64,000 nucleotides of DNA from Sphingobacteriales bacterium 50-39 (GTDB lineage: Bacteria; Bacteroidota; Bacteroidia; Chitinophagales; Chitinophagaceae), in the NCBI GenBank assembly GCA_001898505.1, contig MKTZ01000001.1, forward strand, positions 310,001-374,000, in the 5' to 3' direction. A program made the translations under genes and the position numbers. Below are positions 39,836 to 49,060 of this stretch, piece by piece (position 1 is the first letter of the stretch; every line of letters begins with the position of its first letter). Under the pieces are notes generated by a model that worked only from the letters and a program-made list of their open reading frames with translations, was not told where the DNA came from and ran no database searches.

Positions 39836-41311
39836 ATGAATCTATCGAGAAAGAATTTAGCGGTGATCCCTTCCGGGGGTGTTGTAAAACCGGAGGAACG
39901 GATATTCGGGCTGCCGGAGAAGGTTTTGCAATTCGGGACGGGGGTACTGTTAAGAGGGCTGCCGGATTATTTTATCGACAAGGCCAATCGGCAGGGAGTA
40001 TTCAATGGCAGGGTGGTGGTGGTGAAATCCACGGATGCGGGTGATTCGTCCGCCTTTGACAGCCAGGATGGTTTGTATACATTGTGTGTGCGGGGGATCG
40101 AAGGGGGGAAGACAATAGCGGAGAATATCATCAACAGCTCCATCAGCCGGGTGTTGTCCGCGAAAAGCCAGTGGAAGGATATCCTGCAATGCGCTCATAA
40201 TCCCGTCCTGCAGGTGATCATATCCAATACGACGGAAGTGGGCATTCGGCTGGTGGAAGAAGATATCCGCCAGGAGCCGCCGGCCTCTTTTCCGGGGAAG
40301 CTGCTTGCCTTTTTGTACGAGCGCTATAAGTTCTGCGGCGGCAGTAAGGAGGGGGGAATGGTGATCGTGCCTACGGAACTGATCGTGGACAATGGGAAGA
40401 AGCTGGCTGCCATCGTGCGGGAACTGGCTGCATTTAACAAGTTGGAGGGTGCGTTTGTGGAATGGCTGACGGGGGCCTGCCGTTGGTGCAGCTCGCTGGT
40501 AGACAGGATCGTACCGGGCAAGCCGGGTGGGGCCAGCTTACAACAATTACAAGAGGAACTGGGTTATACTGATGAACTGCTGTCCATCTCGGAGGTGTAC
40601 CGGCTGTGGGCTATCGAAGGAGATGAGAAGGTGCAGTCGGTGTTGTCTTTCGCGGCGGCGGATGCGGGTGTGATCATCAAGCCGGATATAGAGATCTACC
40701 GGGAGCTGAAGCTGCGGATGCTGAACGGCACGCATACATTGAGCTGCGGACTGGCTTATCTGGCGGGCTTCGTCACGGTGAAGAATGCGATGGATGACGC
40801 CGGATTTGCGGCCTTTGTATCGGACCTGATGTTGAAGGAGATCGCGCCGGCTATACCTTATGCGATATCTGCCGAGCAATCCCGGGAGTTCGGTCTGCAG
40901 GTGCTGGACAGGTTCCGCAACCCGCACCTTCAGCATCAATGGATCAGCATCACGATGCAGTATTCTTCGAAGATGAAGATGCGTAATATACCGGTGCTTT
41001 TGCAGCATTATCGGCGGCATGATTCTCCGCCTGTGCTGTTTGCACTGGGCTTTGCGGCCTATCTGCTCTTTATGAAGGGCGGGGATTACAAGGTGAATGA
41101 CGACAAGGCGGAATATTTTGCCAGCCTGTGGAAGCAGTCCGGACCGGACGAGGTGGCAGATAGAGTCCTTTCTGATGCGTCGCTCTGGGATACCGATCTG
41201 TCGGTGTTGCCCGGATTTGCCGCGGCTGTCAAGGAAGACCTGCATGCATTGATCAATAAAGGGGCTTTGTCGAAACTGGCCCAATTTGGAAAAATAAAAA
41301 GCGTATTATGA
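39836..41311 (+). CDS. uxaB: Tagaturonate reductase (altronate oxidoreductase)
   Basis: This 491-residue NADH-dependent enzyme of the mannitol dehydrogenase superfamily reduces D-tagaturonate to D-altronate. Typical segments are EKVLQFGTGVLLRGLPDYF near the N-terminus, QVIISNTTEVGIRL, the IVPTELIVDNG segment and CSSLVDRIVPG. The long-chain dehydrogenase catalytic part KLRMLNGTHTLSCGLAYLAG has the essential Lys. ATG 39836 is preferred; ATG 39821 overlaps the eda stop. It shares an ATGA overlap with the altronate dehydratase. Fructuronate reductase is the nearest alternative, but the partner is altronate dehydratase, not mannonate dehydratase. Confidence 0.88.
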   Translation: MNLSRKNLAVIPSGGVVKPEERIFGLPEKVLQFGTGVLLRGLPDYFIDKANRQGVFNGRVVVVKSTDAGDSSAFDSQDGLYTLCVRGIEGGKTIAENIINSSISRVLSAKSQWKDILQCAHNPVLQVIISNTTEVGIRLVEEDIRQEPPASFPGKLLAFLYERYKFCGGSKEGGMVIVPTELIVDNGKKLAAIVRELAAFNKLEGAFVEWLTGACRWCSSLVDRIVPGKPGGASLQQLQEELGYTDELLSISEVYRLWAIEGDEKVQSVLSFAAADAGVIIKPDIEIYRELKLRMLNGTHTLSCGLAYLAGFVTVKNAMDDAGFAAFVSDLMLKEIAPAIPYAISAEQSREFGLQVLDRFRNPHLQHQWISITMQYSSKMKMRNIPVLLQHYRRHDSPPVLFALGFAAYLLFMKGGDYKVNDDKAEYFASLWKQSGPDEVADRVLSDASLWDTDLSVLPGFAAAVKEDLHALINKGALSKLAQFGKIKSVL

Positions 41312-42966
41312 ATACACAGCAAATTATCCTGAAAGTTCATCCGAACGACAACGTACTGGTGGCATTGGCCAATCTTTTAAAGGATGAGAAGGTAGTTTTT
41401 GAGGGGAAGGAGTATACAATGGAAGAAACAGTAAAAGCCAAACATAAGTTCGCCACGGTGGACCTGGCGCCGGGGGACAGCATCATCATGTATGGGGTGC
41501 TGGTGGGCAAGGCGCAGCAGCCTATCAAAAAAGGCGGGCTGATCAGCACAACCAATGTGAAGCATGCCGCCAACGATTTTAATGTCGGGGAGCGTCATAC
41601 GCAATGGGTGAAGCCGGACATATCGGCCTTTAAGGGCAAGACCTTTAATGGCTATCACCGGGCGGACGGCAGTGTGGGAACGGCCAACTATTGGGTGGTG
41701 ATCCCCATGGTATTTTGTGAGAACAGGAACCTGGATGTGCTGCAGCAGGCGTTGGTAACAGACCTGGGTTATGGCAGGAACAGGAGCTACCAGGTGCAGT
41801 CGCAGCAATTGATCGAATTGTATAAGACGGGGAAGAGCGTGGAAGAGATATTGCAAGCGGACCTGCAGGCTGATTATGGGAAGTATGCTTCGCAGCGTTT
41901 GTTTCCCAATGTAGATGGGATCAAGTTCCTTACACATGATGGCGGATGCGGCGGTACGCGGCAGGATGCGCAGGCATTGTGCGGATTGCTGGCGGGATAT
42001 GTTACCCATCCGAATGTGGCTGGCGCCACTGTGCTGAGCCTGGGGTGCCAGAATGCGCAGGTGAGCATGCTGGAGGAAGAGATAAAAAAGAGAAGCCCGC
42101 AGTTCTCCAAACCTCTTTATATATTGGAGCAGCAGAAAATTGGGAAGGAATCGGCGCTTTTATCGGAGGCGATCAAGCAAACTTTTGCGGGATTGATACT
42201 GGCCAACCAACAGGGGAGGCAGCCGGCTCCGCTGAGCAAGCTGTGTATCGGACTGGAATGTGGCGGCTCGGATGGCTTTTCGGGTATCTCTGCCAATCCG
42301 GCGATAGGCTATACCTCCGACCTGCTGGTAGCGATGGGGGGGAGTGTCATCCTTTCGGAGTTTCCCGAGCTATGCGGCGTGGAACAAAATTTAAGCGACC
42401 GGTGTGTAGACGTGGCTACGGCAGAACGATTCTCTCACCTTATGCGAACATATAATGACCGTGCCAAGGCGGTGGGTTCGGGTTTTGATATGAATCCTTC
42501 CCCGGGCAATATCCGGGATGGGCTTATCACGGATGCCATCAAGTCGGCGGGGGCTGCCAAGAAGGGTGGGACTTCGCCTGTGACGGCTGTGCTGGATTAT
42601 CCGGAAAAAGTGACGCAGCCCGGATTGAATTTGTTGTGTACGCCGGGTAATGATGTGGAATCGACTACGGCGGAGGTGGCTTCGGGGGCTACGGTTGTCC
42701 TGTTCACTACGGGGCTGGGGACGCCTACGGGGAATCCTATTGCGCCGGTGGTGAAGATCGCGACGAATACGCCACTATATGAAAGGATGCAGGATATCAT
42801 CGACATCAATACCGGAACGATCATCGAGGGTAAGGAGACGATAGAGCAGGCGGGTGGAAGGATATTGGATTATGTGATCGGGGTGGCGAGCGGTGAGATC
42901 GAGGTAGCGGCGGTGCGGCATGTACAAGACGATTTTATCCCGTGGAAGAGGGGAGTGAGCTTATAA
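41308..42966 (+). CDS. uxaA: Altronate dehydratase family protein (UxaA), possibly also L-fuconate dehydratase
   Basis: This 552-residue protein has an N-terminal SAF domain (about 10-90, KVHPNDNVLVALANLL ... PGDSIIMYGVLVGKA) joined to the UxaA catalytic domain. Motifs are FLTHDGGCGGTRQDAQALCG, LSLGCQNAQVSMLEEEI, GLECGGSDGFSGISANPAIG and LLCTPGNDVESTTAEVASGA. The conserved cysteines suggest an iron or Fe-S site. It removes water from D-altronate to give 2-keto-3-deoxy-D-gluconate. It is the only dehydratase in the cluster, and the L-fucose route also needs one, so a double role is plausible (see findings). It is the last gene of the operon. It is somewhat longer than E. coli UxaA. Confidence 0.88.
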   Translation: MNTQQIILKVHPNDNVLVALANLLKDEKVVFEGKEYTMEETVKAKHKFATVDLAPGDSIIMYGVLVGKAQQPIKKGGLISTTNVKHAANDFNVGERHTQWVKPDISAFKGKTFNGYHRADGSVGTANYWVVIPMVFCENRNLDVLQQALVTDLGYGRNRSYQVQSQQLIELYKTGKSVEEILQADLQADYGKYASQRLFPNVDGIKFLTHDGGCGGTRQDAQALCGLLAGYVTHPNVAGATVLSLGCQNAQVSMLEEEIKKRSPQFSKPLYILEQQKIGKESALLSEAIKQTFAGLILANQQGRQPAPLSKLCIGLECGGSDGFSGISANPAIGYTSDLLVAMGGSVILSEFPELCGVEQNLSDRCVDVATAERFSHLMRTYNDRAKAVGSGFDMNPSPGNIRDGLITDAIKSAGAAKKGGTSPVTAVLDYPEKVTQPGLNLLCTPGNDVESTTAEVASGATVVLFTTGLGTPTGNPIAPVVKIATNTPLYERMQDIIDINTGTIIEGKETIEQAGGRILDYVIGVASGEIEVAAVRHVQDDFIPWKRGVSL

Positions 42967-43119
42967 GGGGTTTATTCCGATCGTAAACTCTCGATGGGGT
43001 TTGAGCGCGCCGTCCTTATTGCACGGGAGCTCACGGTTATGCTGTCTGATTGTTCAATAAAACGGGCGAATAGTATGCCATAGAGCTATGTCTTTATCAA
43101 TCAAATTGATAGAGGGATT

Positions 43120-43581
43120 CTATTCTTTTGTATTGCCCGGTTTTGATACATTTACTGTATGATCCGGGCTGGTTGTTTTTGCCACTTGTGTGTAAGGGTC
43201 GTCCCCGGAGAGCAAGGTCTTCTTTTCCTTGTGAAAATGATGGATGGATTTTAAACATTGCAGGAACAGCCATCGAAAAAAGAACCCCAGCGCTCCGCAT
43301 GTCGCTGATAAGCACATCCTGGATACCAGCAACGGGAACCAATCCATAAAGACATAACCTTTTACGGGGTTTTTGAGTTCCATGACGAGTATCGACAGTA
43401 TTGTAATGGTGGAGATAAACAGCGCAGCGGCGAGAATGGAGCTGCCGATCATTATTTTATTCAATACTGCAATTTGTTTATCCAATGCAGCAGTTTGTCC
43501 TTCTATTCTATCGGACCCCTTTTCATTCCCCATGTTGTGTGGAGAATAATTCAATTGCGCTATAAAGGAAGATTTTCTCAT
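43120..43581 (-). CDS. Small membrane protein of unknown function
   Basis: This protein of up to 153 residues is not recognised. It shows two hydrophobic segments (IGSSILAAALFISTITILSI, about 45-65, and LVSRMCLSATCGALGFFFRW, about 85-105) and a charged tail, KSIHHFHKEKKTLLSGDDPY. A heptad-like stretch QTAALDKQIAVLNKI precedes the first segment. The first ATG (43581) gives a soluble leader; a start at 43533 (MGNEKG) is equally possible. It lies alone between the uxaA operon and a SusCD region, with no nearby partner on its strand. Confidence 0.5.
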   Translation of the reverse strand: MRKSSFIAQLNYSPHNMGNEKGSDRIEGQTAALDKQIAVLNKIMIGSSILAAALFISTITILSILVMELKNPVKGYVFMDWFPLLVSRMCLSATCGALGFFFRWLFLQCLKSIHHFHKEKKTLLSGDDPYTQVAKTTSPDHTVNVSKPGNTKE

Positions 43582-43857
43582 ACCTCAAGGTGCATTCGTC
43601 TCCTGCGAAGTTAATGCAGTGTCCGAATGGAGCATTTAATTTTTACACGTTGGTCTATATCGTTTGACTGGTGAAAATCATTACATCCGTCTAATAGTTT
43701 ATTGAAGTCTTACTTCCTTTTTTTGTAATTGTTAAATTTATTTTATCTGCGCTGAACCTCCCCAACTACTTACGGGTCCGTCTCCCCCTGAAAGGTGTAT
43801 TATTCATCAAACCTTAAAGTTTTTATTGCTTTTTGATCAACAAAAGCATTGTAAATC

Positions 43858-44271
43858 ATGAAACACTTATCCATGATCAGTCTGATCACGTGTCTGGCAT
43901 TTACTCCTGCCGGCAAACAATCCTCTCTCCCTGTCGAGCATCCTTCTTCGGTGATCTCTTTCCAGCAGTCCTCTTTGGTCCAGCATTCTTCCGTTGCGCC
44001 AGACTGCAACCAGACTGCGGTGAACTGGGTGGAAGCCAATGATCTGTCTGCAGCGGATATGCAGACGATATACTATTGGTTCCTTTACCCGGATGAAATT
44101 TATTGGGATCACAAGTCGTTGAACGACGAGATCAATGAGATGTGGATGTATTATGGTGCGCCTGTGGATACCCGGCCGACAGGAGGATCAATCCTAATCG
44201 ACCGGGGTTATCTGAGCAGCGTATACCCACATATCACGTATGCCTTTCAGTATTTGTATGTGCATTTCTGA
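43858..44271 (+). CDS. Small secreted protein of unknown function
   Basis: This 137-residue protein is not recognised. It has a signal-peptide-like start (MKHLSMISLITCLAFTPAG), a Ser/Gln-rich region to about residue 45, and a Tyr/Trp-rich part with one Cys (IYYWFLYPDEIYWDHKSLN and EMWMYYGAPVDT). It ends two bases from the convergent SusD gene stop. Its reading frame has ordinary codon use for this window, so it is likely real. No function is suggested. Confidence 0.45.
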   Translation: MKHLSMISLITCLAFTPAGKQSSLPVEHPSSVISFQQSSLVQHSSVAPDCNQTAVNWVEANDLSAADMQTIYYWFLYPDEIYWDHKSLNDEINEMWMYYGAPVDTRPTGGSILIDRGYLSSVYPHITYAFQYLYVHF

Positions 44272-44273
44272 GG

Positions 44274-45656
44274 TCAGTAACCAGGATTTTGTATCAGATT
44301 AGGGTTACTTTCCAATTGGCTAAAGGGGATGGGGTATAATGCCTTGAATGGCTCCCATCTCACCTTTTCTTTGCCAAGTACGGTGTCGATGAGCCCCGTT
44401 CGTTTCAGGTCCAGCCATCGGTGTCCACATTCTGCGAAAAGTTCTACCTGGCGTTCGTGCCAGATGGCAGGTATGATATCTGCAGATGCATCGATCTTGT
44501 TAAGCCCTGCCCGTTGTCGAACGATATTCAGGTCAGCGGCGGCGCCGGTGGCGTTGTTCTGCATGATCCTTGCTTCTGCGCGGATCAGGTACTGTTCGGC
44601 GAGACGTAGGATGACGTCGCACTCCAATCCGGCAGGCTTGTTCGAAGCCTGCCGGTATTTAAATGGATAAAACAGCTGATGGTCATTAGTAGACAGCCAG
44701 TGTGTGAAGCGCTGGTCACCTGGTTCGAAACCGTTCAGCAGCCATTGCGTTAGACAATATACAGGTCGAGCTCCCGGTCGGGGGATGAAGAAGCTGCCTT
44801 CGGCTGAATTTGTATTCTCATGTACAGGCTGTAGTTGCCAGATGATCTCGGGGCTGGCTGTTGAAAAAGTCTTATCCAGATCAGTGGACAATGTATAGGA
44901 GGGGTCTTCGATCAGAGTGGTAGCTGCCTCTTCTGCCGAGGTCCAATCTTTCAAATAACAATATACTCTTGCCAACAGGGCTGTGGCTGTTGCCCGGTTG
45001 GGCCGTGTACGTGTCTGAATGCCTTCGGCGTCCCCGACATAATGGGGAGAGAGTAACTGTTGTGCATCGAGCAGGTCCATTTTTACTGAACTGTAAATGA
45101 TCTCTTTAGGAGTCTGAGCTTGTGTCGCGGTGACCTGAAAATCCGGACTAAGGATCAGGGGGATGTTCCCATAGAGATTTATGAGACAAAAGTAGGTGAG
45201 CGCACGTACGAATTTTGCTTCTCCTATCAGTTGTCTTTTGGTGCTGTCATCGATGCCCCTTGAAAGGGGAGCATTTTCGATGATCGCATTGGCCTGATAA
45301 ATCCAGTTAAAGGCGGAACCGTAGAAGCCGGAGACGACGTAGTTCTGGCTGTTAAGGGTATTATTGGTAAATGGGTCTTCGGCTGTCGACGGCTGTGTTC
45401 TGAGCAATTCATCTGCACTAAGCCCTTCAAACAAGCTCATGCCTCCGTTGAGCAGGCTCCATTTGGTGTCCATTATCGAAATATAGATGCCCTTTATGGT
45501 CTTTGTAGCATTGACAGAATTGGAGAATGCCTGCTGGGCCGTTATGTCATTTTGAGGCGGCGGGACTTCCGTGAACTTTTTGCAGCTGGTAGAGGTAATG
45601 GCACAGGCCGTTAGAACGATGAACCAAAAAAATGATAAAATATGTCTGATGAGCAT
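44274..45656 (-). CDS. SusD/RagB-type surface lipoprotein
   Basis: This 460-residue partner of the SusC-like transporter follows it by 9 bases. The signal peptide ends in a lipobox (ITSTSC, Cys25) and the mature start is CKKFTEVPPPQNDITAQQAF. SusD hallmarks are IGEAKFVRALTYFCLINLYG, LARVYCYLKDWTSAEEAATT, LRLAEQYLIRAEARI, and the C-terminal WHERQVELFAECGHRWLDLKR with YPIPFSQLESNPNLIQNPGY. It is shorter than the first SusD of the window. There are no enzyme genes next to it, so the ligand is unknown. Confidence 0.93.
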   Translation of the reverse strand: MLIRHILSFFWFIVLTACAITSTSCKKFTEVPPPQNDITAQQAFSNSVNATKTIKGIYISIMDTKWSLLNGGMSLFEGLSADELLRTQPSTAEDPFTNNTLNSQNYVVSGFYGSAFNWIYQANAIIENAPLSRGIDDSTKRQLIGEAKFVRALTYFCLINLYGNIPLILSPDFQVTATQAQTPKEIIYSSVKMDLLDAQQLLSPHYVGDAEGIQTRTRPNRATATALLARVYCYLKDWTSAEEAATTLIEDPSYTLSTDLDKTFSTASPEIIWQLQPVHENTNSAEGSFFIPRPGARPVYCLTQWLLNGFEPGDQRFTHWLSTNDHQLFYPFKYRQASNKPAGLECDVILRLAEQYLIRAEARIMQNNATGAAADLNIVRQRAGLNKIDASADIIPAIWHERQVELFAECGHRWLDLKRTGLIDTVLGKEKVRWEPFKALYPIPFSQLESNPNLIQNPGY

Positions 45657-45665
45657 AATAGTTTT

Positions 45666-48600
45666 TTAAACATTGATTTTAAATCCGATGACGAAAGTTC
45701 TTACAGGAGGTAGTATGCTAAAGCTTTGTGTTTCGGGGTCGGAGAAAGGGAAGCTGGTGATAGTCAGGATATTTTGACCCTGAAGAAAGGCGATGCCCTC
45801 TTTGAGGTGGCATTTTTTTATGAAGTGGCTGTCTAATTTGTAACCGATGGAGAGACTTTTCAGCCGGATGAAGGAAGCGTCTCTTATCCGGGCGTTGGAT
45901 ATGACGAGGTCGGCAGCGCGTTCGGCAGCTTCGGGATCGGGTATTGCCGTAACTTTCTGGAACAATGCTTTTTCACCCGGGTGACGCCAGTATTGAAGAA
46001 ATTGAACGGGGAAATTGCCCTGGCTATAATTCCCTGGCATGCCGGGTAAATTCTGGCGCAACATCTCTATCAAAGGGTTGATGCCATTCTGTTGTCTGAA
46101 CTCCCAGAAAAATGCGAGCTCCCATTTTTTATAAGAAAGGATGTTATCCAAACCACCATAGCAACGCATGTCGAGATTGCCTCCCGGAATAACATCATTT
46201 TTATCCAGTACAGCGTTGCTGTCTTTATGCAAAAAAGTGTAGAGGCCTGTCTGCGGATCTACTCCTTTATACCCATAAACGATCTGCTCGCTGAGGGACT
46301 TCCCCTCCCGATAGGTTTGGTCATAAGTGGAGTTCTTCAACCCCTGAAAGGAGAGGAGCTTATTCTCGGGTATGGTAAGCACCAGGGAGGAGCTCCAATG
46401 GAAATTGGGAGAAGAGACATTGATCGACCTTATGCTACATTCGAGCCCTTTATTCAGGATAACGACTCGCTGATTGGCGGGCTGGCCGGGGAGCCCTGCT
46501 TGTGATGCGAGTGATTCGGTAATAACTTCATTGTCTGTCCAGGCGCGGTATGCAGCAGCCGAGAGCGTAAATCTATTTTGCCATAATCCCAGATCGAAAC
46601 CCAACTCTGCCTTATGGTTGACTTCCCAGGATAGGTTGGGATTGTAAAAACTGGCAGGTACGAGACCCTGTGAACCCTGATAGCCCAGTGCTGCAGAAGT
46701 GGGTGTATACAGCGCCGCAAATCTATAATCGCCAATCTGGTCGTTGCCGGTGGTGCCATAGCTGATGCGCAATTTCCCGAAGCTAAGCCAATGGGGCCAT
46801 GTAACGAAGCTTTCGCCGATGAAGTTCCAGGCTGCGCCGATGGCTCCGAATGTCCCATGTTGTCTGCCCGGTCCAAACCGGCTGGAGGCATCCCTTCTTC
46901 CAGAGGCGGTAAGAATATAGCGATCGAGCAGGTTATATTCTATCCTTGCCAGGAGCGCCTCGTATCTATAGACGACCCTGTTGAACGCAGCCTGTGTTTG
47001 CCAGGGATCCCCCGAGGACGGAGGCTGCAGCTCGTCATAATTCCCGATGGTCAACGACATGGCGCTCTTTATTTCCTGCTGTCGCGTGGCGCCGACGAGC
47101 ATGTCTATTTTGCTTCTGCCAAAAAGTTTTGAGTAATTGGCCGTGATATCGACAATAGCGCTGGTGTATTTGTTTTTGACCCAGTAATAGGTGCCTGTGG
47201 GCATCAGCAAGGGGTCTTGTGCTGCTGCTGGCAGCCAGCTCTCTTCTTCCACAGCACCCCAGCTGCAGCCAATGATGCCATTGAGCTTAAGGCCTTTAAG
47301 AGGCTCGTATCCTGCCCCGGCATGTGCGAGCCAATTGCCGATGCCAGCTTTGTATTGGTTCAGCTGGACTGCTGTGAAATCTAAAAAAGGTGCATTATTG
47401 TCCCACCAGCTATATACTCCATCCTTAAAGGTGGAGGCTGGCGTATTGGGGGCCATCTGTATATAGGTGCTGAGATCGATGGCAGGGAGGCGGTTGTCTT
47501 CCCGGCTGTAATTGCCGGAGATTTGCAACCGGAGCTTTTTATTGGGTGATTCGTATGCGTATTTGCCATAGACTATGGCACGGCCGTCAAACTGGCGGCC
47601 CGGCACTACGGCGGACTCCCTGTGGTAGTTGCCGTCGACAAACCAGTTGTGGGTGGTATTTCCCCCGGAAAAATCGATGCTATGATCGTTGACAAAACCT
47701 GTGCCGCCCATGATCGTATTCCTATAGTTGTGGCTTACGGTAGTGTCCCATGCAGATTCAGGAATGGTATATTGGTTGGGGGTAAGACCGTCATTGAGGA
47801 TGGCGTCCCTGCGCATGGACAGATATTGTTCAGTATTCATGAGCTGGCCACGCCCGATGGACTTTGTTATGCCTGCATAGGTGTGGAAGGAGAGCTGAGG
47901 CTTGCCGGGCACCCCTTTTTTTAGTGTGATCAAAATTGCTCCGTTGGCGCCCCTGCTGCCATAGATGGCGGTGGCGGCCGCATCTTTGAGTATCTCGATA
48001 TTGGCAATATTGTCCGGGTTAATGCCGTTCAGTGTACCAGGACCGGAGGGGCCCAGTACAGCCCCTGAAGCTATAGGACTGAGAATGCCTCCTGATAAGA
48101 TGACGCCATCAACGATGATCAAAGGTTGTTTACCGTTGTCGATGGAGGATTGCCCCCGTAACAGGAAATTATAGCTGCTACCCGGATAGCCGCTGATCTG
48201 CTGTATTGTCAGACCCGGTACGCGGCCTTCCAGTGCCGCCAGCACATTACCTACAGGCTGCTGCTGAAAAACAGAGCCCTTCACTTCGAAGGACGAGCCG
48301 GTGTTCAATCGAGGGGTGGTGGTACCGTATGCTCTGACTATATGTTCGTCCATGGATATAGAGTACATCTGGAGCGTCGTCGTGCGTTTCTCCCTATTGT
48401 CCAATCTTTCAGTTATAGGCAAATAACCTGTACATGATACTACCACTTCAGATTTGTATGCGGTTACAAAAATGCAGAACCTTCCATTGATATCGGTGAT
48501 CGCTCCTTTGCCTGTAAGGGGGATAATCACGGAGACATTTGGGAGCGGAGCGCCTTCGGCGTTAATGACCGTGCCTTTTAAAGGACTGAATACGGATGTG

Positions 48601-48920
48601 CCATTTGACGCGGTACTAAAGACGGAAAAAGAGTTGTCACCTTTTTTATAGCTGAATTCAAGACCGCCGAGGCATGTGCTCAATGCCTTCTCTACAGAGA
48701 CATGTTTAAGGTCGAGGCTGATGTTCGGCGCATGTTCAAAAACTTCCGTCCGAAAGGCAATCGTAAAACCTCCCTGCCGTTCAATGTCCCGTAAAACCGT
48801 TGGAATAGGCGCATCCGCGAAGTGTAATGTAACGTTCTGGGCGAAGCTGGCGGTGCATGTGATCAGGAAAATAATAAGGTACGTAAGGCGAATGCACCTC
48901 ACTGATAAGAAGGATTTCAT
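45666..48920 (-). CDS. SusC-like TonB-dependent transporter with N-terminal STN domain
   Basis: This 1084-residue outer-membrane transporter has a signal peptide (LTYLIIFLITCTASFAQ), then an STN (secretin/TonB short N-terminal) domain NVTLHFADAPIPTVLRDIER to about residue 105. A carboxypeptidase-D-like domain (GTVINAEGAPLPNVSVIIP), the plug (ILKDAAATAIYGSRGANGAI) and the barrel follow. An STN domain in a TonB transporter contacts FecR and signals to an ECF sigma factor, and both genes lie just upstream. I chose ATG 48920 as it gives the signal peptide. The usual VVVGYG string is altered (HIVRAYGTTTPRLNTG). Confidence 0.95.
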   Translation of the reverse strand: MKSFLSVRCIRLTYLIIFLITCTASFAQNVTLHFADAPIPTVLRDIERQGGFTIAFRTEVFEHAPNISLDLKHVSVEKALSTCLGGLEFSYKKGDNSFSVFSTASNGTSVFSPLKGTVINAEGAPLPNVSVIIPLTGKGAITDINGRFCIFVTAYKSEVVVSCTGYLPITERLDNREKRTTTLQMYSISMDEHIVRAYGTTTPRLNTGSSFEVKGSVFQQQPVGNVLAALEGRVPGLTIQQISGYPGSSYNFLLRGQSSIDNGKQPLIIVDGVILSGGILSPIASGAVLGPSGPGTLNGINPDNIANIEILKDAAATAIYGSRGANGAILITLKKGVPGKPQLSFHTYAGITKSIGRGQLMNTEQYLSMRRDAILNDGLTPNQYTIPESAWDTTVSHNYRNTIMGGTGFVNDHSIDFSGGNTTHNWFVDGNYHRESAVVPGRQFDGRAIVYGKYAYESPNKKLRLQISGNYSREDNRLPAIDLSTYIQMAPNTPASTFKDGVYSWWDNNAPFLDFTAVQLNQYKAGIGNWLAHAGAGYEPLKGLKLNGIIGCSWGAVEEESWLPAAAQDPLLMPTGTYYWVKNKYTSAIVDITANYSKLFGRSKIDMLVGATRQQEIKSAMSLTIGNYDELQPPSSGDPWQTQAAFNRVVYRYEALLARIEYNLLDRYILTASGRRDASSRFGPGRQHGTFGAIGAAWNFIGESFVTWPHWLSFGKLRISYGTTGNDQIGDYRFAALYTPTSAALGYQGSQGLVPASFYNPNLSWEVNHKAELGFDLGLWQNRFTLSAAAYRAWTDNEVITESLASQAGLPGQPANQRVVILNKGLECSIRSINVSSPNFHWSSSLVLTIPENKLLSFQGLKNSTYDQTYREGKSLSEQIVYGYKGVDPQTGLYTFLHKDSNAVLDKNDVIPGGNLDMRCYGGLDNILSYKKWELAFFWEFRQQNGINPLIEMLRQNLPGMPGNYSQGNFPVQFLQYWRHPGEKALFQKVTAIPDPEAAERAADLVISNARIRDASFIRLKSLSIGYKLDSHFIKKCHLKEGIAFLQGQNILTITSFPFSDPETQSFSILPPVRTFVIGFKINV

Positions 48921-49060
48921 AATAGTTTGAAATTTGGGTTGAAAAATAGCAGGGAATTGGATCAAAACCTCTGATAGGATGGTTCGATATAAGGAAGAAA
49001 GGTTGGATGGGTTCTGAAACCCGCAATCTAATAGTTTGGTTTGATGGGAAGGGTATTTAG

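Noticed and set aside
32141-42966. Simple D-galacturonate operon
   Set aside because: uxaA, uxaB, kdgK and eda are present, but uronate isomerase and a hexuronate transporter are not. The first six genes belong to fucose-type metabolism.
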